Of a stretch of 64,000 nucleotides of DNA, positions 45,061 to 55,585 are shown piece after piece. The position numbers and the translations under genes were made by a program. Source of the DNA: Oenanthe sinensis (taxonomy: Eukaryota > Streptophyta > Magnoliopsida > Apiales > Apiaceae); contig CM053803.1 in the NCBI GenBank assembly GCA_028671895.1, positions 45,320,786 to 45,384,785 on the forward strand, in the 5' to 3' direction. The notes under the pieces are model-generated. The model worked only from the letters and a program-made list of their open reading frames with translations. It did not search any database and had not been told where the DNA came from. Position 1 is the first letter of the stretch. Every line of letters starts with the position of its first letter.

Positions 45061-46683
45061 AAGGAACCCAAGAATGAAGTTAATCTGTCACAGGTTGAAG
45101 CTGACGAACCCACGCTTCTGTTGGCTGAATGTGATGATGATAAGGGAAAGATGATTTTGCTGAATGAAGAGGGTTTGTCTCCAAAACTCAGCACGGTTGA
45201 GAATGTGAAATCAAGTGACACCAGCATATGGTATCTTGACAACGGGGCCAGTAATCACATGACTGGCCTGCGTAGTACGTTTGAAACGATGGATGAAACA
45301 ATGGCTGGAGAGGTTAAGTTCGGTGATGGGTCTAAAGTTCAGATACATGGAAAAGGCTCGGTAATATTCACAACAGAGGATGGCAAGAAGTGCATGCTTA
45401 GAGAGGTATATTTTATCCCGAACTTATGCAATAATATAATCAGTTTAGGCCAGCTGTCAGAAAGTGGTAGTAAAGTACTTATCAAAGGTGAATTTTTATG
45501 GATTTATGATGAAAATGATAAGTTGATTATGAAAGTAAAAAAATCCTCGAACAGATTGTATAAGTTGGTTGTTAAAGATGATACATATTTAATGGCAAAA
45601 ATAGATGAGGCAACCTGGTTGTGGCACTCACGGCTGGGTCATGTGAATTTTCAATCTATGCTTCTCATGTCTAGGAACAGAATGGTGCGAGGTCTGCCAG
45701 TTTTTATTCAACCCAAGGATATATGCAAAGGTTGTTTAATGACCAAGCAAGCTAGATGTCCATTTCCATCTCAGACGAACTTCACTGCAAAACAATGTCT
45801 GGAATTGATACACGGAGATATATGTGGTCCCATCACGCCAACAACGCTTTCTGGAAACAGATATTTTCTACTTTTTGTGGATGACTCCAGTCGTGCTATG
45901 TGGGTATACATGCTCAAAACAAAAGATGAGGCACTTAGCTACTTCAAAAGGTTTAAGGCACTGGTGGAGAAGGAATCACATAGTGAGATACAAGTGTTAC
46001 GGACTGATAGAGGTGGAGAGTTATGCTCAACTGAATTCAATAATTTTTATGAAAGCAATGGAATTCTCAGACACTACACGACGCCATATTCCCCACAACA
46101 GAATGGGGTTGTGGAGCATCATAATCGGACTGTGGTAGCCATGGGAAGGAGTCTGCTAAATGAAAGAAATATGCCATCATACATGTGGGGGGAAGCCATT
46201 AGACATGTTGTGTATCTTTTGAATTGAGTACCAACAAAAGCAGTTCAAGGAGCTACACCATATGAAGCCTGGACAAATGAGAAGCCTCAGGTCGATTATT
46301 TAAGAGTTTTTGGTTGTGTTTGTTATATGAAAGTTACTAGTGTGCATACAAAAAAATTAGATGATAGAAGCAGATGTGTTGTACACCTTGGACGAGAAGC
46401 AGGGACTAAAGCTTATAGGTTATACGACCCGGATACGAGAACAATACTTCTGAGCAGAGATGTGGTGTTTGATGAAGCAAAGGGTTGGCAATGGAATGAA
46501 ACAGAGGCAACTAGTAGTATGAAAACCTCGTCCTTTGTAGTAGCAGGTCATCAGATTGAAGACCTCCAGGAGCAGAATTCTGGAAATAGAGAAGAGGAGC
46601 AAGGCGGTGGCATGTTTACACCACACTCAACTGCACCAACATCAAGTCGCAGCTCAGTTCAGTCATCAAGTCAAAGCCCTGTA
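45061..46683 (+). pseudogene. protease and integrase of the young copia element
   Basis: Same frame as gag. Protease site IWYLDNGASNHMTG has DNG where DSG is usual, a change next to the catalytic Asp. The integrase zinc region is complete (WHSRLGHVNF, CKGCLMTKQ). The core has IHGDICGPI, VLRTDRGGE and QQNGVVEHHNR, so the D, D, E triad is present. TGA at 46225-46227 sits in LLNxVPT (normally Arg). The C-terminal domain runs to the Ser-rich linker near 46660. Confidence 0.92.
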
Positions 46684-46686
46684 TAA

Positions 46687-48384
46687 ACAGGTAGCTCAGT
46701 TCAGTTGCAGCTCAACTTAGACGAGACTTACGATGGGAGTGAACCTCCACGGAATTTCAGACTCATTAGTGATGTTTATAATGAGACTGAGGAGGTGGAA
46801 CTAGCTGATGAATTAGCTGATGAGCTTCTATTGGTCAGTATTGATGAACCTGTTTGCTATAACCAGGCAATCAAGGAACAGCATTGGAAGAAAGCGATGG
46901 ACTGTGAGATTGAGGCCATAGAACGAAATAAAACTTGGGAGTTGACAGATTTACCTCCAGGTCATCGAGCTATTGATTTGAAGTGGGTATATAAGATAAA
47001 AAGAGATACAAATGGAGAAATCTTGAAACACAAAGCGATGTTGGTGGCCAAGGGGTATGTGCAAAAGTTTGGTGTTGATTTTGACGAGGTGTTTGCTCCT
47101 GTAACAAGAATGGAAACGGTACGCTTATTGCTAGCTCTAGCAGCCAAGAACGAGTGGGAGGTACATCATCTAGATGTTAAATCTGCATTTCTGAAAGGCA
47201 GATTGTATGAGGAGGTATATGTCAAGCAACCTGAAGGTTATGTGAAAGAGGGACAAGAAGAAAAGGTTTACAAGTTATATAAGGCATTGTATGGTCTCTG
47301 TCAAGCTCCACGAGCTTGGTACACACAGCTGAATAAATGTCTCGAGAAGCTTGGTTTTGTGAAATGTCCCTTGGAGTATGCTGTATACACAAAACGGGAG
47401 GGTATTGAATCGTTAATTATTGGAGTATATGTTGACGATTTGATCATTACAGGTACCAGTGTAAGCAATATTGTTAAGTTTAAGAGGCAAATGAGTCAGG
47501 AGTTTGAGATGTCTGATCTGGGCAAGTTAAGCTATTATCTTGGCATCGAAGTTGAACAAGGAAAAGGTTTCATTGAATTAAAACAGATGGCCTATGCTAA
47601 GAAGCTTCTTGAGAAAGCTGGTATGACTGATTGTAATGCAGCAAAGTTCCCAATGGAGCCAAAGTTGCAGATGCACAAAGACGATGCTGGCAAGGCTGTT
47701 AATGCCACTGAATACAAGAGCATCGTAGGAGGATTGCGCTACTTGGTACACACCCGCCCAGATATAGCATACGCAGTTGGGGTGGTGAGCCGTTTTATGG
47801 AGAGGCCTACTACACTTCATCAAGGTGCTGTTAAAAGAATATTGAGGTATGTAAAAGGAACTTTAAATTATGGCTTGGTGTACACAAGTAATCGAGGAGA
47901 CTATATGTTGTCTGGTTTTTCCGATAGTGATCTGGCAGGTGATGTAGTTGATAGGAAAAGTACCGGAGGTATGGCGTTTTACGTGAATGAATCATTGATT
48001 ACTTGGGTCTCTCAGAAACAGAGATGTGTAGCATTATCAAGTTGTGAGGCTGAGTTTATGGCGGCTACGTCCACTGCTTGTCAAGGAATATGGTTGCATA
48101 GACTCCTGAGTCAAATTTCTAATGTTCAAATTGGGCCGGTTGTTATTTACATTGACAACAGGTCTGCTATTGACCTGGCAAGAAATCCTGTGTTTCATGG
48201 TCGTAGTAAGCACATAGATGTGCGTTACCATTTTATTCGAGACTGTGTAGAGAATGGGCTGATTATTATCAAGCACATAAACACTGATCAACAGAGAGCA
48301 GATGTTCTGACAAAGCCTATGTCTGTGATCAAGTTTGAGAAGATGTGTGGGTTGTTGGGTATTAAGAATCTTAATCATGTTTAG
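46687..48384 (+). pseudogene. reverse transcriptase and RNase H of the young copia element
   Basis: Open for about 565 codons after a TAA at 46684-46686 in the linker. RT motifs KWVYKIKRD, KSAFLKGRLYEEVYV, YGLCQAPRAWYTQ and catalytic YVDDLIITG (around 47430). RNase H motifs LSSCEAEFMAATSTACQGIWL (spaced as usual), IDNRSAIDLARNPVFHGRSK, RYHFIRDCV and RADVLTKPM. Ends TAG at 48382-48384. All expected catalytic residues are visible, so this part may still be functional if expressed. Confidence 0.93.
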
Positions 48385-48398
48385 ATTAAAGGGGAATA

Positions 48399-48698
48399 TG
48401 TTGGATTATTTATTTAATCTAAACATAGGCTAGTTAGTTTATTTGTTTTTGTTAAATAAGTATGTAAGTCTGTTATACAGACGTGGGTATGCATTAGAAT
48501 AGGTCGTGGTTAGCTGAGATAAAATAGGGAGAGTTGGAGGTTAATCAGGTATGTAGTTCCTGGTTTTTCTCATCAACTTTAGTTTAAATTTCCACTTGCT
48601 TTCTGTAGTAACTATCTCTTCAATTTAGTACGTTTGTTTCCATTCAATAACAAATCAAGCAGTTCAGCATATATCATATATTACGTTTAAATCCATCA
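48399..48698 (+). repeat. 3' LTR, 300 bp
   Basis: Begins TGTTGGATTATT after the purine tract and ends AATCCATCA; partner of 43860-44159. Confidence 0.96.
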
Positions 48699-49348
48699 AG
48701 GAGGGATTCTTACTACTCTCCATAAGGTCGAGTCTGAGAATTCCAAAGTTGGATCTGTGGTAGAAGCTGCTACAATGGGACCTGCAACATATGCGGCCCT
48801 ATTTCCTTGGACTTCAGGGAATGACATGAAGAATAACATGGAAAATATGCAAGAACTACAGTACTATTCAGTTTAGTTAGAGATCAAAGTTTAGGAGAAG
48901 TAAAATCATAAGGTAGAGTTTCGTACGATATCAATAAGAGCGGCGAAGAAGATCTTAAACACTGACTGAAACGAGTCTTGAGAATCATGATCGAAGCGGG
49001 AGTTGTTGAAGTGGGCACTTTTCGCAATGATGGACAAAGGATGAAATGACTAGAGACGTGGAGGAGTTCTTGGATGGCGTGGCAGTGGTTGGAGGACCAA
49101 AGTAGAACGAAGACCATTGGACTGTATACGCGTCTGCACATCAAATGGGAAGTTGCAAAATGGGTGCTAATGAGGAAGATGATGAAGTTGATGAGAATGG
49201 GGAAAGTTGGGAAGCAAAGGGATTATTTGTTATTGATGGAAGTTTATTGCCAAGTGCAGTGGGACTTAATACTATGCTTATTATTTATTCAACTGCGTAT
49301 TGCATCTCAAAAAAGCTGGCAGAGTCCATGAAGAAAGGAAACTTTTAG
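48699..49348 (+). pseudogene. long-chain-alcohol oxidase (FAO, GMC family) pseudogene, 3' part
   Basis: Plant long-chain alcohol oxidases oxidise fatty alcohols to aldehydes with FAD and are membrane-bound. Readable blocks: GILTTLHKVESEN and MGPATYAALFPWTSGND (48703-48870), YDINKSGEEDLK and RVLRIMIEAGVVEVGTFRND (48926-49040), HWTVYASAHQMGSCKMGA (49117-49170, holding the conserved GMC His) and WEAKGLFVIDGSLLPSAVG with LNTM (49210-49280), ending KLAESMKKGNF. Frame changes near 48875 and 49045 and stops at about 48870, 48958, 49046 and 49102 break it. The N-terminal FAD-binding half is missing. The young copia element sits immediately upstream, so the break may continue left of it. Confidence 0.88.
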
Positions 49349-49619
49349 ACATATAGTTTTTCTCTGTCATGTATTATGAATAAATTAGCATCTAAGGTCA
49401 CATGCATTATAAATGAATGCTAAAGATGTATATAATACAATGAAAAATGCATACTATTTTATTATCTTGGCTATTCTAGACATTTCTAGTGTGTGATTAT
49501 CATAAGTTAAATGTAATATCCCCTCACAGACTGAAGTGAGGTTCTAAATATTTGCCAGACAGTTTTCTCACATATTTAGCGTGTTGATTCATTTCAGTTG
49601 CTTATAAAATGGGTGGAAT

Positions 49620-49700
49620 TTGCTATTATGGAAGTGTATTGCCAAGTGCAGTGGGAGTTAACCATATGCTTACTATGTATTTAATTGTATTTCGTTTATC
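49620..49700 (+). pseudogene. second, smaller alcohol oxidase fragment
   Basis: About 25 codons reading GSVLPSAVGVNHMLTMYL, a second copy of the SLLPSAVGLNTML part found at 49240-49285. DNA similarity (GGAAGTGTATTGCCAAGTGC versus GGAAGTTTATTGCCAAGTGC) is obvious. The rest of 49349-49987 holds nothing recognisable. Confidence 0.8.
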
Positions 49701-49987
49701 TTTAATGTTGTTGGACAGGGTGTTTATCTAACACCCCTCGATACCATCAATTATTTACACTTGATTTTATACATACCAATACATATTTTAGCAGGAAGAA
49801 GAAAAGAGTTATGTTTAGTTTAGTTGATGAGAAAATAAATGAGATAAAAATAAAAAACTAATTTTTGAATATTATTTTCATGCTTATACACATGGATTTA
49901 TGCATATATATGTTTTATGATGTCGGAAAACATATCGAAGTAAGTGCAAGTGCATCAATTGCTTCATTGAAACGAGAATAATGTGAC

Positions 49988-51722
49988 TCAAGTGTTCTTC
50001 ATGTATCTTCTTATCAATTTTTGCTGAACTCTTTCAATGAATATCACGAATCCTATAGGCTTCAAAGTTGTGAAAACTATATACCCGGTGGATAATCCAC
50101 ATACCAAGCCACTTCCATACCCTATTAGGATAATTTTCCAATCAAACCAATCATCATCAATTTCTCGGGTTGGCAATTTGTTATCAGCTTCTCGTGTTGG
50201 CAACTTGTAGTCTTTGCATTTCTTTGTCAGTGGAGCTCCACACAAGGCCAAGTTACCAAGGAAAGAATCATTTTTGAAAGTGTCAAAATGCCTTCCTTGT
50301 GGAATTGCTCCAGAAAGACGGTTTTCGGAAAGGTTCAACGTCGAAAGAGATGTCAGACTAATCAGTTGCAAAGGAATTGTACCTGTCAACTGGTTTGAAG
50401 AGAAGTCTAAAGATTCAAGAAGACTCATGTTTCCTAACGAGTGTGGTATATGGCCTGTAAGGTTGTTATGAGACAGATTGAGCAGGCGGAGTGATTTAAG
50501 TTCTCCAATGATATGTGGAATTGTGCCATTGAACCTGTTACTTGATAAATCTACACTTGAGTAAATGTAAAGAATTTTTTTCACTTCAACATCATTTCCT
50601 TTAACAGTTAACAAGACAGAAGCTTCATAAAATGAACCAGAACTTTTACTTGTATTCGTACCAACGAATTTATCTGAATCAGCCATACTTTTGAAATTAG
50701 CAAGAAAATCGATTGGCAGGTTACCACTGAATTGATTGTGAGACAAATCCATGATTCGCAACTTGGGGAAGAGATGTACCATCTCCTTAGCATTTAATTT
50801 ACCATAAAGATTATTTGATCGCAAGACAAGAATTTGTAGTTGTGGAAGACTAACTAGCCATGGTGGAAAGACATCACATATTTTGTTATTTCCAAGATCA
50901 AGAATCTGCAACCCCTCACAATTAGCTAAGGTCGACGGAATTGATCCTTGCACATGATTCTGGTTCATATTCAAAGTTGTTAGTTGACAGTTTTTTGTGA
51001 AGGTTTGCGGTATTATCCCTTGAATTTGATTCTTATGAAGATCAAGTACAGAAATGCTCATATTTTCCAAACAATGTGGAAGTTTACCGCTTAAACGATT
51101 ACTTGACAAATCAAATAAATCAAGGGATATCACTTTACATAGTGATGATGGTATTGTTCCTTCAAATTGATTCTTGCTAAAATTTATTATGACAGAAGTG
51201 TTGAAATTTTCTAAACAGTGTGTAAGCGCACTGCTAAAATTGTTACTCGACAAATCAAGAATCACAGCTGATTTGCATAATGTTATGGGAATTTCTCCTG
51301 TCAAGACAAAAAAAAAGATTAAATTAATTTATTAAAATTAATTTGGGTTTAAAAAAGTAAGGGAACACCACCAGAAAAATCTATATTTTTAATGCTTTAT
51401 CGTATAATATAAATATAAACAATGAATTTGATCCCTTTTCTATTATCTCGGCTCACTCCTTGTTTCAATTTTTTTATATATTTAAAAATGTTAAACTATA
51501 TCACATGAGTTTTAAATTAAATACATAAGAAAAATATATTTAATACATAAGTACATTTTAGAATAAATAACCATTTTAACATTACTAATAAACTTGCTAG
51601 TTGTGATAGATATATGGAAAAGCACTGGGTTCCACATCGACGGGTGTTTTAGGTGAGGGATATAAAATGTGTTTTATTTGAAATTATACTCGAAATAATA
51701 ATAAAGATTTAAAATAAAAAAT

Positions 51723-51758
<36 letters not shown>

Positions 51759-54248
51759 ATTTTTTATTTTAAATCTTTATTATTATAATTATATATATAT
51801 ATATATATATATAATGCTAACCAGCGACGATGTGGGCATAAATTATATTAAAGATGTATTTTTTCTAATTTTTTTACACATATATAATTTTATTATATTA
51901 ATCTTTTAAGTTTAATATTTTATTTTTTGCTATTAAAATTACAAATTTCTAATCTTCTATTTAATTCTTTTTAAACCAATAAATATAATGTCCCAAAAAC
52001 TATTTGAATAAAAATAAATATTTTGTTAAATAAAAATCAAGAAAATGTATTTTGTTCAAAAACAATAAATATTATTAATACTAGATGTTAAATAAATATA
52101 ATTTATATACCGATACAGTACGTCTAAAATCAGATAACTGTTTGGTAATTTTTTTGATTTATGCCTATTTTGATATATAATATATAAAAATAATATTTTT
52201 AAAAATGTTTGATAATGAAACTAATAGCTAATTCCTATAAAAAAAAGTTATTTTAGCTGTTTACAATATCAAACCAGACTTAAATCATATATATTTATAT
52301 TAAATTATATGAAATAATAAAATATTGTACTCCTGTGGAAAAGGAGGGATGCAAATTATGTTATATAAATGACAATATATTTGGGATGCAAACTAAAAAG
52401 AGCAATTATATATGTTTTGTAAATCTTACCGGAAAAGTTGTTCTTTGATAGATCAGCACTATAAAAGTTAGGAGAATACTTGCCAAAGTCCTTGGGAATG
52501 CTGCCAGAAAACCTATTGGAAGTAAGGTTAAGTTCCTGCAAATGACTTAAATCAGAAATGGAATCGGGCAATTCTCCGTTCAATTGGTTATTACTGAGAT
52601 GAAGAATTCGCAGCAGCGTTAAGTTCCCAATCTGAGGTGGAATAGTTCCACTCAGATTATTGGAGTCCAGATATATGAATATCAAATTGGTGAGGTTCCC
52701 AATGGTTGATGGAATTGAACCTGCTAGATGGTTTGTTGACAGGTCTAATCTCCCAAGCTGTTTCAAGTTCCCAATCTCTTTGGGAATTGGTCCTGTGAGA
52801 TTATTACCACTCAGATAGAGATATGTAAGATTTGTCAACGAACCGATCTCAGGAGGAATATTACCACTCAAGGTATTATCTCTCATATCCAGATATGCTA
52901 ACTCAGTCCAGTTGCTGATGACATGAGGCGAGATCTCACCGGAAAGATAATTGTCTGATAGGTCTATTTGAGAAATGTGTGTAAGATTTGAAAAGGATAA
53001 AGGCAGAGGCCCAGTAAGAGAATTCTCAGATAGATCCACACTTTTGAGCTTGGTACACATTCCAAGCTCCGGAGGAATAGTGGAGTTCAAATGATTTCCT
53101 TCAAGAAAAAGACACTGAAGCTCTGTAAGTTGACCTATAGAAGAAGGAATTTTTCCTTCAAATGAATTGAAAGACAAGTCAACAAGTTGAAGATTTTGAA
53201 GAAGACCTATGCTATCTGGAATAAAACCAACTGAGAAGTTGTTTGATCCCAGTTGAAGTTCCTTTAGGTTGGAAAGCTTTAAAACATTTACCGGGAATGG
53301 CCCTTCAAATGAATTACTTCTAAGATCGAGGGACTCAAGATGAACCAAACGGGTAAACACTAATTCAGGTATGGATCCTGTCAACTGGTTATATCCCAAG
53401 CAAAGTTCCTTCAGCTTGGAAAGCTTGGAAACATTTGCTGGGAATGGCCCTTCAAATGAATTACCTCTAAGATCGAGGGATTCAAGATGAACCAAACGGG
53501 TAAACACTAATTCAGGTATGGATCCTGTCAACTTGTTATATCCCAGACGAAGTTCCTTCATCTTGGAAAGCTTTGAAACATTTACTGGGAATGGCCCTTC
53601 AAATGAATTACCTCTAAGATCGAGGGATTCAAGATGAACCAAACGGGTAAACACTAATTCAGGTATGGATCCTGTCAACTTGTTATATCCCAGGCGAAGT
53701 TCCTTTAGCTTGGAAAGCTTTGAAACATTGGCTGGGAATGGCCCTTCAAATGAATTACCTCTAAGATCGAGGGATTCAAGATGAACCAAACGGGTAAACA
53801 CTAATTCAGGTATGGATCCTGTCAACTGGTTATATCCCAAGTCTAAATGTTGTAAATTCTGAAGATGACTAATTTGGTAAGGAATTGTACCATTAAGTTT
53901 GTTGTTGGCCATGTCCAAGGAAGTGAGGTTTGGAAATGAAGAGAAATTCAAGTGAGCAAGTGTTCCATTGAGTCCTTGACGGGAAATGTGGAGCTCAGAA
54001 ATAGTTCCTGCAGTGTTGCAGGTAATGCCAGTCCAGTAACAAAGGTTTTTGACATTGTATAGGGACCAAGAATCAATTGTTGGAGATAAAGTGTTATTAT
54101 CATAATAATAATATGATAATAAAGTGTTCTTCCATTGGACAAGAGCATGTGCTTCAGTTGTGGGTGATGATGTTATATTCAGTGGTAGTATAGAGATGAA
54201 AAGGAAATAAAATACTAAAAGAAGAGGAGGGTTGTGAAATATAACCAT
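49988..54248 (-). CDS. LRR receptor-like protein (RLP, Cf-like), 2 exons
   Basis: Exon 1 54248-52430 and exon 2 51297-49988, with a 1132-bp GT-AG intron that rebuilds FSGEIP in frame, encode about 1042 residues. Layout: signal peptide (about 1-28, LLLVFYFLFISILPLN), Cys-bearing N-cap with WKNTLL and LCYWTGITC, about 35 leucine-rich repeats of the plant extracellular type (LxxNxLxGxIP), a short acidic spacer (EIDDDWFDW), one membrane span (IILIGYGSGLVCGLSTGYIV), and a 30-residue basic tail ending KLIRRYMKNT. No kinase domain. Such proteins sit in the plasma membrane and sense microbial or developmental ligands through SOBIR1-like kinases. The exact ligand cannot be told. A 147-bp unit is repeated four times in exon 1. 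No defect is seen. Confidence 0.93.
51695..51786. repeat. 92-bp perfect palindrome in the receptor-like gene intron
   Basis: Symmetric about 51740.5. Arms contain ATAAAGATTTAAAATAAAAA with ATGAGA on the left and TCTCAT with the reverse complement on the right; the centre is a TA run. No mismatch is found over 46 bp per arm. A second TA run follows at 51788-51812. Confidence 0.95.
53270..53860 (-). repeat. Four tandem 147-bp units encoding paired LRRs
   Basis: The landmark ATGGATCCTGTCAAC recurs at about 53371, 53518, 53665 and 53812, every 147 bp. Each unit encodes 49 residues, two leucine-rich repeats (LTGSIPELVFTRLVHL and GNSFEGPFPANVSKL). Units differ at only a few positions (ANV/VNV, KLK/KMK, YNK/YNQ), so expansion is recent. 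Confidence 0.95.
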
Positions 54249-54307
54249 TCCTTAATTTATATTATTGCTTGATTTACTTGTTTCTTGGGGGCCTCATCTT
54301 GTAATAA

Positions 54308-54315
54308 TATATATA
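54308..54315 (-). promoter_or_regulatory. TATA box of the receptor-like gene
   Basis: TATATATA on the minus strand about 60 bp upstream of the ATG at 54248; the counterpart region in the duplicated copy near 55565-55580 also has a TA run. Confidence 0.5.
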
Positions 54316-55149
54316 GACAATGGTTAAGCGAATGTTGTCCGAGAAGGATGGACCCAGTCAGATACACAGGGCTATAGAATCACTATGCTTTTTCAAATTT
54401 TTTTCTTATGAATAAAAATATGTAATCAAAATTTTAATTTACAAAAAAAATTAATTAAAAATAATGATTTTTACTATGTAGTTAAAGTACAAAATAAATA
54501 AATAAATAAAAACAGAGGGAGTATTCATGTTTACCATCCACAATCCACGGTTGTATTTCATCATTTGTTTAATTAATTTATACAGTATTTTTTAAAAATA
54601 AAATTCAAAAATAATTTATGTAATTAATTTTTCCATTCCTATAAATATGTGCTAATAATTTTAGATAAAAATGTAATGTACATAATTAAATTTTGATTTT
54701 CAGGTCAACATTTGCGAGTCTAGTGACGTATAGTAGTCGAGTCAAGGGAATGTTGTCCGGTAAAAATAACGTCCATGGAACGACAAGCAAACACATACGG
54801 AGTAATAGATTAATCACATGGAAAATAGAGTCTAAGGCAGCTATAATTATATGCCAAAAATAAAGAGTTATAATTAAAAATTTATATTACTTTTTAATAT
54901 TCATATTTTCCTTATTTCAATTATATGCAAAAAATAAAGCGATATAATTTATCTGAATCCGGTCACATGTAATAATATCATGATTTATTTAATTCAATCC
55001 GAATAATTTGAATCAACTCGATTTCTTTTTGAGCTGAATAAATTGAGTGACTTTGATTTTGAGTTGTGATATTTGCACACCTTAAATTGATTGTTGCACA
55101 CTAATGGTCCATATTAACCTCGAATTGTCCAATTTTTAATAAACTCCAG

Positions 55150-55385
55150 CCTCCATTAAAGATTTTTGAGGGAACTTCCATTGGTTTTCACCGGTAGAAA
55201 GTCTCAATCCCTTTACTTTTCGTTTTCTTATTTAAAATCTTGTTTTCCTTTAATAAATTCTCAATTTATTTGGGTTATGTTAGTCTTTTCTTCTGAGAGT
55301 TTGATTTTTATTTTACTGTTCTTTATGACCGATGTTATAGATCAATATGATTTTCATTGGTTTGATTCATGGATAAAGATTAATA
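55150..55385 (+). repeat. Dispersed repeat, copy 2
   Basis: Partner of 11235-11485, with GGTTTTCACCGGTAGAAAGTC near 55181 and GATTTTCATTGGTTTGATTC near 55350. Non-coding in both copies. Confidence 0.6.
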
Positions 55386-55421
55386 TGAGATTTCATCTAT
55401 AATCAATTGCACGTAATAGTC

Positions 55422-55585
55422 GGGATGATGACGTTATATTCAGCGGTAGTACAGAGATGAAAAGGAAATAAAATACTAAAAGAAGAGGAGGGTTGTGAAA
55501 TATAACCATTTATTCATTTCTATTTTTGGCTGCTTTACTTGTTTCTTGGGCATCTGAACTTGTAATATATATATATATATAGAAA
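55422..55585 (-). pseudogene. Truncated duplicate of the receptor-like gene 5' end
   Basis: The stretch 55424-55540 is nearly identical to 54167-54284 and includes the ATG (minus strand, 55509) and about 28 codons encoding the same signal peptide (MVIFHNPPLLLVFYFLFIS). It stops where the mature protein would begin (about 55424). The leader and TATA side is also kept. This is a dead copy in the same orientation, about 1.26 kb upstream of the live gene. Confidence 0.92.

Larger units (their letters stand above)
43860..48698 (+). mobile_element. Complete young Ty1/copia element with 300-bp LTRs
   Basis: 5' LTR 43860-44159, primer-binding site 44162-44173, one gag-pol frame 44230-48384, purine tract AAAGGGGAATA, 3' LTR 48399-48698. 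Flanks AGAAG (43855-43859) and AGGAG (48699-48703) match at 4 of 5. The two LTRs differ at only about 4 of 300 positions, so insertion is recent. It separates an LRR fragment from an alcohol oxidase pseudogene. Five in-frame stops prevent self-coding. Confidence 0.96.
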
